Source: Gemmatimonadota bacterium
GTDB taxonomy: Bacteria; Gemmatimonadota; Gemmatimonadetes; Palauibacterales; KS3-K002
DNA: 64,000 nucleotides
Reading direction: 5' to 3'
Assembly: GCA_020344215.1 (NCBI GenBank)
Contig: CP070815.1
Span: 3,041,554-3,105,553 of the forward strand
Positions within the stretch are counted from its first letter, which is position 1. Each line of letters starts with the position of its first letter. A program made the position numbers and the translations under genes. Below the pieces are notes generated by a model. It did not search any database. It had not been told where the DNA came from and was given only the letters and a program-made list of their open reading frames with translations. Positions 56,405-64,000 of the stretch are shown here, one piece after another.

Positions 56405-57541
56405 TCAACCCGCGACGCTGCAATCCGCCGACGTGATCATATAGTCCGCCACCGCGGTGCCGCCCGCCGTGACGGTGACGCTCGCCGGGTGATTGGCGCC
56501 GAAGCTGATCGTATACGTGGTGCCGTCCACCTCGACGTCCACCTGCGCGAGGAAGCCCAGCTCGTAGTTGCCGGCATCGAGCGGCCCGATCTCGTAGCTG
56601 CCGTCCGAGCCCACGTTGCCCGTGTACTGCGTGCCGTCGCCGGCCGGCGTCGCCGTCGGCACGAAGTCCTCCAGTGTGACGGGCCGCGTGTCGCACGCGG
56701 GCAGCGTGACGCCTTCCTCGAGTGCGACCGTGCCGCCGATCGCGCCGCTATCGGCCAGCCGCGTGCCCAGTATCACCGGGTGCATGATCCAGCGGCCCGA
56801 GCGGCCCGCCGGGTGCCCGAAGCTCTGGGTCACGTCGAAGTCGATCATGAAGATGACGTCGGCGTCCTCCGCGACCTCGATGCCGCCGCGGAACGCGACC
56901 TTGAGACCCGACTGCGTGCAGCTCGGACAGTGCAGCTCGCCGTCCGCCGTCGTCTCGGTGCCGCGTACCGCGCTCAGCGCCGCCAGGTCCGCGCCCGGCG
57001 TCGCGTAGACATCGCCGCTCCTCGTCACCACGGCCGCGTCGCCCAGCACGAAGCGCAGCTGACCGTAGGTGCCCGCCGGGACCTCGGCCCCTTCCACCAG
57101 CGACACCCAGCTGTCCGCCAGCGTCAGCAGGTCGATCCAGCCGGTCGACTCCTCCAGCAGCCAGACGCGCTCGCAGTCGCAGTTACCGGGCCCGTCGCCG
57201 CTGCGCTCTCGGTACCGGTTGCGATTCGTCTCGCCCTCGGTGTTCCCGGTCTCGTCGTTGCCCTTGCCGTTGTAGTAAGCGCTGGCGGCGCTCAGGCTGC
57301 CGCCGTTCGTGCCATCGAGCCGGCCCTGCAGGTAGATCCCGGTGACCTCGACCCAGGCCTCGTCCAGGTCCACCGACGGGTGGTCGGTGAGCAGGATCGA
57401 GACCGACCCGGTCACGTCTGCGGTCGGTGTCGTGCCGTCCTCCGGCGACTCGGTCGCCGGCCCCGTCGTGCTGTTGCAGGCCGTCACCCCCAGGAGTGCG
57501 GTCAGCGCCATCGCCGCAAACCCGCCAACACGTGAGCCCAT
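56405..57541 (-). CDS. DUF4382 lipoprotein
   Basis: 378 residues with a lipobox (LLGVTAC, Cys about 22). DUF4382 lies about 45-270: VSILLTDHPSVDLDEAWVEV and VTGIYLQGRLDG at the start, WIDLLTLADSW, LVEGAEVPAGTYGQLRFVLG, and FMIDFDVTQSF. An Asn/Gly-rich insert with CDCE (about 118-125) interrupts it. The C-terminal part (about 305-378) is a carboxypeptidase-regulatory-like sandwich (GSYEIGPLDAGNYELGFLAQ). A surface or periplasmic lipoprotein; the function of the domain is unknown. It is upstream of the sigma operon on the same strand, 178 bp away. Confidence 0.8.
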   Translation of the reverse strand: MGSRVGGFAAMALTALLGVTACNSTTGPATESPEDGTTPTADVTGSVSILLTDHPSVDLDEAWVEVTGIYLQGRLDGTNGGSLSAASAYYNGKGNDETGNTEGETNRNRYRERSGDGPGNCDCERVWLLEESTGWIDLLTLADSWVSLVEGAEVPAGTYGQLRFVLGDAAVVTRSGDVYATPGADLAALSAVRGTETTADGELHCPSCTQSGLKVAFRGGIEVAEDADVIFMIDFDVTQSFGHPAGRSGRWIMHPVILGTRLADSGAIGGTVALEEGVTLPACDTRPVTLEDFVPTATPAGDGTQYTGNVGSDGSYEIGPLDAGNYELGFLAQVDVEVDGTTYTISFGANHPASVTVTAGGTAVADYMITSADCSVAG

Positions 57542-57874
57542 CGTGACCTCCGTATCCGAACGCTGATCGGGTTGGGCCGCCGCACGGACATACAGCCGCC
57601 GCGGCGGTCATCGATTCGTTGCACAAGGATTCTCACTCTCTTGACGATTGAATCGGTCGGAGGGTCACATCCGGCGCCGCGCAGGCGCGCCTTTAGCGGG
57701 ATCCGTCCGCCGCCGGCCGTGCACCCTGGCGCGCCCAGCCTGCCGAAGCGGCCAACGTTTGGCTATACTCAGGTGTCTTTTTTCCAGAGACGGCCCCGGC
57801 CGGTGCGTGGCCCCGCGGCCGAGGCACCGGTAGGGGCGGTGATCATCGTGGCCCTGAGTTGGGATGGACATTAC

Positions 57875-58978
57875 ATGATATCGAGAAGCTCGCGGTCGGC
57901 GCCGCTGGCGTCGGCCCTCGTCTTCTTGCTCGCCGCCGCCTGCTCGCGCGGTGACGGCGCGCCGCAGGGTTCGGCGGGCGGCCCCTTCGGCCGCGGCGGC
58001 GCGGGCCGCGAGACGGTGGTCGCGGTCGTGCCGGCCGAGCTGCGTGACCTGGCCCGGACGGTGACGGTGACCGGCCCGATCGAGCCTATCCGCACCGTAT
58101 CGGTTAATGCGCAGATGGCGGGCACGCTGCTCCGGGTCCTGGTCGAGGAAGGCGACCGGGTGGAGGCCGGCCAGCTGATGGCGGAGCTCGATGCTCGGGA
58201 GACCTCGGCACAGCTGGAGCGCGCCCGCGCGGTGCTCGCCAACGCCGAGGCCGCCTTCCAGCGCGCCCAGCAGCTCAACGCCAACGGCTTGTCCACCCAG
58301 GCGGAGCTGGACGCCGCCCGGTCCACCTTCGAGATCGCCCGGGCGGACGTCGAGCTCTGGAACACGCGGCTCGCCTTCAGTCGGATCGCCGCGCCGGCCT
58401 CCGGCGTGGTCACCGCCAAGCAGGTCGAGCAGGGTAGTGCCGTCTCCACCAACCAGGCGCTGTTCGAGATCGCCGACGATTCGCTGCTCGTGGTTCGCGT
58501 GCGGGTCTCGGAGCTGGACGTCGTGCACCTGCAGCCGGGCACGCCGGCCACGCTGCTGCTCGACGCCTATCCGGCGGCGTCGATCGAGGGTCGGATCCGG
58601 CGCATCTTCCCGAGCGCCGACGCGGTGAGCCGGCTGGTGCCGGTCGAAGTGGCGCTGGGCAGCAGGCCGCCGGGCGTTGAGGTGCGGCCGGGCTTCTTGG
58701 CGCGGGTCGAGTTCGCGCTCGATCGCCGAGAGGACGTGCTGTCGGTGCCGGCCTCCGCCATCGGTGTGGCGGACGGCGGCACCTTCGTCTACGTGGTCGA
58801 CGCCGACACGCTGATTCGCCGGCCGGTCGAGACCGGGCTCACCGCCGTCGGCTGGATGGAGATCACCCGGGGCCTCGAGCCCGGCGAGCCGGTCGTGACG
58901 TCCGGTCACGTCAACCTGCGGCCGGGTGCGGTGGTCCGCGTCGGCGAAGAACTCACAACGGGCGCAGATCGCAGATGA
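57875..58978 (+). CDS. RND efflux periplasmic adaptor (membrane fusion protein) lipoprotein
   Basis: 367 residues from the ATG at 57875, with a lipobox (FLLAAAC). Barrel-sandwich half: TVTVTGPIEPIRTVSVNAQM and AGTLLRVLVEEGDRVEAGQL. A helical hairpin of about 65 residues follows (ETSAQLERARAVLANAEAAF), then the second lipoyl half APASGVVTAKQVEQGSAVST. Beta-barrel and membrane-proximal domains run to the end (LVPVEVALGSRPPGVEVRPG). It links the RND pump to an outer-membrane channel. Its stop overlaps the pump gene by 4 bp. The frame is open about 100 codons upstream, but the lipoprotein start is convincing. The RBS is poor. Confidence 0.88.
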   Translation: MISRSSRSAPLASALVFLLAAACSRGDGAPQGSAGGPFGRGGAGRETVVAVVPAELRDLARTVTVTGPIEPIRTVSVNAQMAGTLLRVLVEEGDRVEAGQLMAELDARETSAQLERARAVLANAEAAFQRAQQLNANGLSTQAELDAARSTFEIARADVELWNTRLAFSRIAAPASGVVTAKQVEQGSAVSTNQALFEIADDSLLVVRVRVSELDVVHLQPGTPATLLLDAYPAASIEGRIRRIFPSADAVSRLVPVEVALGSRPPGVEVRPGFLARVEFALDRREDVLSVPASAIGVADGGTFVYVVDADTLIRRPVETGLTAVGWMEITRGLEPGEPVVTSGHVNLRPGAVVRVGEELTTGADRR

Positions 58979-61900
58979 GCGAAGAGAAGAAGTACCGAGG
59001 GCTTCCCAGCCTGGCCATTCGTCGCCCGATCGGGACGTTGGCTGCGGCATCCGTCGTCGTCGTCGTCGGGCTGTTCTACGTCGGCCAGCTCCCGCTCGAT
59101 CTGCTGCCGCAGATCATCTACCCGCAGATCCGCGCCGGCGTCAACTACCCGGGCGTGGCCCCGGAGGTGATGGAGGAGCAGGTCACGAAGATCCTCGAGA
59201 CGAGCCTGGCGGTCACCGAGAACGTGATCGAGCTGGAGAGCCAGACCACCGAGGGCCGCTCCGGTGTGAACCTCCACTTCAGCTTCGGCACCGACATCGA
59301 CTTCGCGCTACAGGACGCGTCGAAGAACATGGAGCGCGCCCGCGGGCGACTGCCCGAGGACGCCGATCCGCCTACGGTCTTCAAGTTCGACCCGTCGCAG
59401 ATGCCCGTCTTCGAGGTCGGGTTCAGCTCGCCGACCCGCGACCTCGTCGACCTGCGCAACTGGGTCGACCTGCGCCTGCACCCGCAGCTGCTCACCGTCG
59501 AGGGCGTCGCCGCCGTCGATGTCTCCGGCGGCCTGGTCCGCGAGATCCGCGTCACGCTCGACCAGGAGCGCCTGCGTTCCTACGGGCTCACCGTGTCCGA
59601 CATCCTCAGCCGCATCCGCGCTGAGAACCAGGACGTCGCCGTCGGAAACGTCACTTCGCCCAGCTTCGAGATCGTCGGTAAAACGGCCGGTAAGTTCCGC
59701 ACCGTCGACGACATCCGCAACGTGCTGCTCACCGTGCCGGGGACGCCCGAGCGTATACCGCTCTCCGAGATCGCCCAGGTCACCGACACCCATCAAGAGC
59801 AGCGGCTCTGGGCCCGGCTGGATGGCGTGCCGGCGGTGAAGCTCTCGGTACGCAAGCAGCCGGACGCCAATACGGTCCTCGTCGCCCAGGGCATCGGCGA
59901 CCGGCTGGCGCAGCTCGCCGGGTCGCGGTTCATACCGAGCGACATCCAGTATGAGGTCATCTCCGACCAGTCGTTCTTCATCCGCAACGCGGTCGGCGGC
60001 GTGCGCAACGCGGCGCTGATCGGCGCGACCCTGGCCATGCTGGTCGTGCTGCTCTTCCTGGGCAGCCTGCGCAAGACGTTTATCATCGGTCTGTCGATCC
60101 CGCTGGCGGTGCTGGCGACGTTCGTGATGATGGGGATGGGACGCCTGACCCTGAACATCATGACGCTGGGTGGCCTGGCACTGGGGGTCGGGCTGTTGAT
60201 CGACAACTCGATCGTGATGCTGGAGAACATCTTCCGGCACCGGCAGCTGGGAATCGCCGATCCGGAGGAGGCGGCGCACCGCGGCTCCGGTGAGGTCACC
60301 TCCGCCGTCGTGGCCTCGACGCTCACCAACCTCGCCGCGGTCGTCCCGTTCCTGCTGATCTCCGGGCTGGCGGCCCTGGTCTTCCGCGAGCTGATCCTGA
60401 CCATCTCGTTCGCGATCGTCGCCTCGCTAGCCACGGCGCTGACGCTGGTTCCCATGCTCTCCGCCCAGCTTGCCAAGGTGCAGCGCAGCAGCCACCTGGC
60501 CGGTAACCCGATCGTCGTCGGCTTCAACCGAGCGCTGGACCGCTTCCGGATCCTCTATCGGGCGCTCGCCACCCGAGCGGTGCGACGCCGCTGGCTGGTC
60601 GTGAGCGCGGCGTTCGCGATGCTGTTCGGCGTCTTCCTGCTGGCGCGCGGACTGGGTAACGAGTTCCTGCCTGCGGTCGACGACGGCAACGTCGGCGTCT
60701 ACATAAGGATGCCGCCCGGCACCTCGCCCGAGCGGACGAACGAGGTGGCTTACCGGGTCGAGGCGCTGTTGGCCGAGATGCCGTACGTCCAGCACGTCTT
60801 CACCACGGCCGGCGGCTTCCTGTTCGGCGGCTCGACCATGGCGCGCGGCGGCCGCGGCTCGCTCAGCATCATACTCGCGCCCGCCAGCCAGCGGCGCGAT
60901 GTGCCGGCCTCGCTCTGGGTCGCTCAGCTACAGGGTAAGATCACGGAGCTGGGGCTGCCGGGCGCCGAGATCTTCGTGCGGCCGCCGCGCATCCGCGGAC
61001 TGCGCACCAACATCTCCGGCTCCGACGTCGCGGTGGCCGTGCAGGGCGACGACCTCGCCGAACTGCAACGGCTCGGTGAGGATATAGCGCGGCGGATGCG
61101 GACGGTTCCCGGCCTCGAGGGCGTCGAGCCCTCGACCGAGGAGGCGAGCCCGCAGCTCTCCATCGAGATCGACCGGCTGCGCGCCGCCGACCTCGGGCTC
61201 GACGTGGCGCAGGTCGGCCAGACCGTCAGGACGGCGCTCGACGGCTCGATCGTCACCCGCTTCACCGAGGGGAACAACGAGTACGACGTCAGGGTCCGGC
61301 TGCCGCGCGAGTCGTTCACCAGCCCCGAAGACCTCGGATCGATCGCGCTCTTCCCGGGACGCGACCAGCCGATCTACCTGCGCGACGTGGCGGACGTGCG
61401 GCTGGGCACCGGCCCGACCACTATCTTACGCGTGAACCAGAACCGCCAGTTGCGGGTGACCGGCGACGTCAACGAGGAGGTCGCCAGCGTCGGCGAGTTG
61501 ACGCGCGCCGTGCGCGCCGTGCTGGCCGACATGGCGCTGCCCGACGGCTACTCGCTGATCTACGGCGGCGAAGAGGAAGCGCTGAGGGAGAACCAGCGCA
61601 ACCTGACCATCGTCACGCTGCTGGCCATCTTCCTCGTCTTCGTCGTCATGGCGATCCAGTACGAGAGCGTCAGCGACCCGCTCGCCATCCTCTTCTCGAT
61701 CCCGCTCGCGCTGGTCGGGGTCGGCCTCATGCTCTGGATCACGCGGCTGCCGCTCTCCGCGCCGGTCTTGCTGGGCGTGATCCTGCTGGCCGGGATCGTC
61801 GTCAACAACGCGATCCTTCTGGTGCAGTACGTCGAGATCGCGCGCCGCGAGAAGGGACTGCCGGTGGAGCAGGCCGTCGTCGAGGCGGGCGCCGTGCGCC

Positions 61901-62169
61901 TGCGGCCCATCCTGATGACCACGACGACCACGGTCTGCGGCATGCTGCCGCTCGCCATCGGGCTGGGCGAAGGCTCGGAGCTCATGCAGCCGCTCGCCGT
62001 CGCCGTGGTCGGCGGACTCACCGTCTCCATGCTGCTCACCCTGCTCGTCGTGCCCTGCGCCTACATGATCGTGCACGGGCTGGCCGCCGCGCTCAAGCGG
62101 CTGGTCATCGGCGGCCCGCGGATCAGCGCCGCACCCGAGCGCGGGCTGGTCGAGCCGGCGGGCGACTGA
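58975..62169 (+). CDS. RND family efflux transporter, inner-membrane pump (HAE1-type)
   Basis: 1064 residues with the AcrB-like plan. TM1 about 20-37; a large periplasmic loop with LDLLPQIIYPQIRAGVNYPG; TM2-TM6 about 340-500, including the proton-relay helix IMTLGGLALGVGLLIDNSIV with D in LLIDN. A second periplasmic loop runs about 560-880, and TM8-TM12 follow with VILLAGIVVNNAILLVQYVE. It uses proton motive force to expel hydrophobic or amphiphilic compounds. It overlaps the adaptor gene by 4 bp (ATGA). No TolC-type channel gene adjoins, so the outer-membrane partner must be encoded elsewhere. Confidence 0.95.
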   Translation: MSEEKKYRGLPSLAIRRPIGTLAAASVVVVVGLFYVGQLPLDLLPQIIYPQIRAGVNYPGVAPEVMEEQVTKILETSLAVTENVIELESQTTEGRSGVNLHFSFGTDIDFALQDASKNMERARGRLPEDADPPTVFKFDPSQMPVFEVGFSSPTRDLVDLRNWVDLRLHPQLLTVEGVAAVDVSGGLVREIRVTLDQERLRSYGLTVSDILSRIRAENQDVAVGNVTSPSFEIVGKTAGKFRTVDDIRNVLLTVPGTPERIPLSEIAQVTDTHQEQRLWARLDGVPAVKLSVRKQPDANTVLVAQGIGDRLAQLAGSRFIPSDIQYEVISDQSFFIRNAVGGVRNAALIGATLAMLVVLLFLGSLRKTFIIGLSIPLAVLATFVMMGMGRLTLNIMTLGGLALGVGLLIDNSIVMLENIFRHRQLGIADPEEAAHRGSGEVTSAVVASTLTNLAAVVPFLLISGLAALVFRELILTISFAIVASLATALTLVPMLSAQLAKVQRSSHLAGNPIVVGFNRALDRFRILYRALATRAVRRRWLVVSAAFAMLFGVFLLARGLGNEFLPAVDDGNVGVYIRMPPGTSPERTNEVAYRVEALLAEMPYVQHVFTTAGGFLFGGSTMARGGRGSLSIILAPASQRRDVPASLWVAQLQGKITELGLPGAEIFVRPPRIRGLRTNISGSDVAVAVQGDDLAELQRLGEDIARRMRTVPGLEGVEPSTEEASPQLSIEIDRLRAADLGLDVAQVGQTVRTALDGSIVTRFTEGNNEYDVRVRLPRESFTSPEDLGSIALFPGRDQPIYLRDVADVRLGTGPTTILRVNQNRQLRVTGDVNEEVASVGELTRAVRAVLADMALPDGYSLIYGGEEEALRENQRNLTIVTLLAIFLVFVVMAIQYESVSDPLAILFSIPLALVGVGLMLWITRLPLSAPVLLGVILLAGIVVNNAILLVQYVEIARREKGLPVEQAVVEAGAVRLRPILMTTTTTVCGMLPLAIGLGEGSELMQPLAVAVVGGLTVSMLLTLLVVPCAYMIVHGLAAALKRLVIGGPRISAAPERGLVEPAGD

Positions 62170-62291
62170 GTCGTAGTCGCAACCGTTCACGCTGGTCGCC
62201 GCGCCGGCCGCACTCGGCGGGCCGCCGCACTGTCAGAGCCCACCCCTAGCCTTCGGACGCTGACCCGCCGATCACCTCGGGCGAGGGAACC

Positions 62292-62444
62292 GTGCGAAGC
62301 AGATCGATCGCGCTATGGATCGCCCTGGGGCTGGCGTTCCTGAGGTGGGTAGGGGCTGACAACATCGCCCTAGCGGCTGGGGCCATTCTGGGCGGCGTCG
62401 GCGCTGGCGGCGGCCTCTCCATCGGCGCGAAGCTTCGGCTGTAG
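62292..62444 (+). CDS. 50-residue hydrophobic protein
   Basis: GTG start at 62292 after GCGAGGGAA. The frame encodes MRSRSIALWIALGLAFLRWV, then GADNIALAAGAILGGVGAGG and GLSIGAKLRL. Two hydrophobic stretches, the second glycine-rich, suggest a small two-helix membrane protein. Too short for certainty and no family is recognised. It lies between the RND pump and a convergent lipoprotein gene. Confidence 0.4.
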   Translation: MRSRSIALWIALGLAFLRWVGADNIALAAGAILGGVGAGGGLSIGAKLRL

Positions 62445-62472
62445 ACGCCGCGACGCCCCGACGTGACGAACG

Positions 62473-62880
62473 TCAGGGCGCTTCCTCTCGGAGCAGTGTG
62501 CCCCGGTTCGCGTCGTAGAATCGGATCACCACCACGACGTTCGGCCGCCGGCTGTCGTACACCGAGACCTTCACCTCTTTCTTGCTCCGCGAGGGCCGGT
62601 AGACCAGCCAGCCGTCCAGCGGCACCTGGCTCTCCAGCTCGGCGCAATCCCCTGAGGGACCCTGATGGCCCGGCGGCACGCCCGGCAGCCAGACGCGGCA
62701 CTGGCCGGGCGCCGGCAGGTGGCCCGGTGGGATACCCAGCGTCGCGGCGGTGCTGGGGCCCGGGCCGCCGGCCGACTCCGGGGCTGCGGGCTCGTTGCTC
62801 GTTGGCTTGGACGTGACCAGCACGGAGCTGCAGCCGCTCAGCGCCAGGGCGGCGATCAGTGTGAGCACGCCTTTCTTCAT
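62473..62880 (-). CDS. Small lipoprotein
   Basis: 135 residues from the ATG at 62880. Signal with MKKGVLTLIAALALSGCSSV, lipobox LSGC (Cys17). A Pro/Gly/Ser linker (about 25-70) has two copies of a PPGH-type motif (GIPPGHLPAPGQCRVWLPGV and PPGHQGPSGDCAEL). The C-terminal part is KEVKVSVYDSRRPNVVVVIR and FYDANRGTLLREEAP. The PPGHLPAPGQCRxWxPG pattern recurs in lipoproteins of unknown function in this kind of genome. AGGAGTTCCG precedes the ATG. Confidence 0.75.
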   Translation of the reverse strand: MKKGVLTLIAALALSGCSSVLVTSKPTSNEPAAPESAGGPGPSTAATLGIPPGHLPAPGQCRVWLPGVPPGHQGPSGDCAELESQVPLDGWLVYRPSRSKKEVKVSVYDSRRPNVVVVIRFYDANRGTLLREEAP

Positions 62881-63044
62881 CGGAACTCCTCCCGCGTACC
62901 CGTCAGCCCGTTCCCGGCGGCTTGTCGGAGGGGGCCGAACGCTTCGCTGTCTTCTTGGGAGTATTCCGGCGAGGGGGTAGGGTAAGACACCCGGAACCGG
63001 TCCGGTGTTCCTGAGCCGCCAGCCTGGGTGACTTCTGGTCGCGG

Positions 63045-63374
63045 TTAGGTTCGGAAGAAGGCGAAGAGAATACCGAGGAGCGCGCCGATCTGGCCGATCC
63101 AGAAGACGAACATCCAGCGCGTGATTCGGGCCTCGAACGCGCCCATATCCGCCCGAAGCGCGCCGATTTCCGAGTGTAACTCGGCGCGCAAAGCGGCGAT
63201 CTCGGCCCGCAGCTTGCCAGTCTCTTCGGCCAGCCGATGCTCGAACCGGCTTACGGCGATCTCGACCACGTCGCCTCGCGTCTGCACGCTCGCCTCGTTC
63301 AACAGATCCGCCAACGCCCGGGCACCCTCGGGCCCGAGCCTGTCCCTCAGAACTTCCGGGATCGCGATGATCAA
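63045..63374 (-). CDS. Coiled-coil protein with a C-terminal membrane anchor (DUF1640/CCDC90-like)
   Basis: 109 residues. An N-terminal folded segment (IPEVLRDRLGPEGARALADL) is followed by a long heptad coiled coil (FEHRLAEETGKLRAEIAALR, AELHSEIGALRADMGAFEAR). One TM helix lies at the end (WMFVFWIGQIGALLGILFAF). The order matches small CCDC90/DUF1640-type proteins. Its role is unknown. It is probably anchored in the inner membrane with the coil in the cytoplasm. Confidence 0.75.
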   Translation of the reverse strand: MIIAIPEVLRDRLGPEGARALADLLNEASVQTRGDVVEIAVSRFEHRLAEETGKLRAEIAALRAELHSEIGALRADMGAFEARITRWMFVFWIGQIGALLGILFAFFRT

Positions 63375-63706
63375 CAGCCACCCCCAACTGCACCTGAATC
63401 CATTCTAAGCTCGCCGAGTCCGGGCGAGCAACGGTCGGAAGCAATCTGGTGGCCTGCCGTCATCGGGCCGTCAACGTTGCGGATGTGAGCTGAGGGTCCT
63501 CGGCCGGAGGTGGCCATTCCGGGTCACAACCCGGATCCGCGGCCCAGCGCTCGGTCGAGTGTCAGAGCCCCCCGATACCTTCCACTTCGCTGGCCGAGCC
63601 CCCAGCAGTCCGCAGGCGCCGAGCCCTTGACGGGATTCACGGCCCGAGCGGCCCGCCACGACTCGCGCTTCCCATCGAGGGCCTCGAGGAAGTGAGAGGA
63701 CCGAAG
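63375..63706. other. Divergent intergenic region near the window end
   Basis: 332 bp between the coiled-coil gene and the last lipoprotein gene. Frames here are short and GC-biased. I see no repeat or convincing promoter. Confidence 0.5.
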
Positions 63707-64000
63707 ATGCGTAAGCAGATGCTCGTTTTGGCGGCCGTGTTGGCGACCGCCTGTTCAGGGCCCGGGCTCACCGGGCCGGGGTCGGCGCGGCCGACCAGTC
63801 TCTACTACGAGGCGCTGGCCGTCGACACCGAGAAGGGCAACCGCTGCTCGGCCAGCGGCACGCTGGGGGAGGTGATTCCCGTCACCGTGATCGTCGCGTT
63901 CGACACGCTCTACTGGGCCGAGCCGGTGGCCACCACGTCGAGTCTCGAGGTCGATGTTCTGCCGTTCAGCGGCCCAGTCGTACGGCAAGATGAGCGCGAG
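63707..64000 (+). CDS. Lipoprotein, N-terminal part (runs off the window)
   Basis: Starts MRKQMLVLAAVLATACSGPG with a lipobox (LATAC, Cys16). It continues to the window end (RPTSLYYEALAVDTEKGNRC, SASGTLGEVIPVTVIVAFDT, LYWAEPVATTSSLEVDVLPF). A Cys at about 44 and strand-like stretches suggest a beta sandwich. AGTGAGAGGACCGAAG lies ahead of the ATG. The rest of the gene is outside the window, so no function is assigned. Confidence 0.65.
   Translation, partial: MRKQMLVLAAVLATACSGPGLTGPGSARPTSLYYEALAVDTEKGNRCSASGTLGEVIPVTVIVAFDTLYWAEPVATTSSLEVDVLPFSGPVVRQDERE

Overview
The window reads like a high-GC Gemmatimonadota chromosome, probably an uncultured or MAG lineage. This is inferred from gene content: an ADOP-type ABC permease, a DUF5916/CBM9 outer-membrane protein, a DUF4382 lipoprotein, glycogen-binding-module envelope proteins beside an ECF sigma factor, many M20/M24/M28 exopeptidases, and a lineage-type zinc-ribbon paralog family. 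I saw no tRNA, rRNA, CRISPR array or intact insertion sequence.

Layout. 1-3.3 kb: a minus-strand operon (C39-like papain-fold protein, RLAN/ATP-grasp ligase, GCS2-type ligase cut by the window edge) divergent from a MarR gene, sharing one palindromic operator. 3.4-4.6 kb: a TreT-like trehalose synthase. 5.0-9.7 kb: an amino-acid utilisation operon (NSS transporter, PLP enzyme, Tat-exported M24 protein), then OsmC. 9.9-11.2 kb: an ICMT-like methyltransferase and a PIN/RHH toxin-antitoxin pair. 11.4-13.5 and 22.9-26.3 kb: five paralogs of an uncharacterised zinc-ribbon membrane protein, separated by heptad-repeat inverted repeats. Between them: two DinB genes, a UbiA prenyltransferase, an M28 lipoprotein, a BlaI/M56-HEAT pair and the DUF5916 protein. 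26.3-32.6 kb: DUF429, then a sigma-54-promoted histidine kinase, NtrC-type regulator and two exported envelope proteins. 32.7-36.7 kb: Ada, a lipoprotein, an ADP-ribosylglycohydrolase-like protein and a GYF/RDD membrane protein.

36.7-41.2 kb: a minus-strand operon of small secreted peptide, YkvI-like permease, GNAT, N-succinylamino-acid racemase and M20 amidohydrolase. It matches the known D- to L-amino-acid conversion pathway with an added importer. 41.5-46 kb: rpsU, csp, trpB2 and small membrane, NmrA and zinc-ribbon genes. 46.2-50.4 kb: an M20 dipeptidase and a decaying patch of PD-(D/E)XK-type genes (a Uma2 pseudogene, a standalone nuclease, an intact Uma2). 50.7-64 kb: the ADOP permease, the ECF sigma/anti-sigma/CBM48 envelope operon, the DUF4382 lipoprotein, an RND efflux pair and small envelope proteins.

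The strongest candidates for new biology are the amidoligase operon, the five-copy zinc-ribbon family with its hairpin spacers, the D-amino-acid operon with its hidden peptide, and the sigma/anti-sigma system carrying glycogen-binding modules on both sides.
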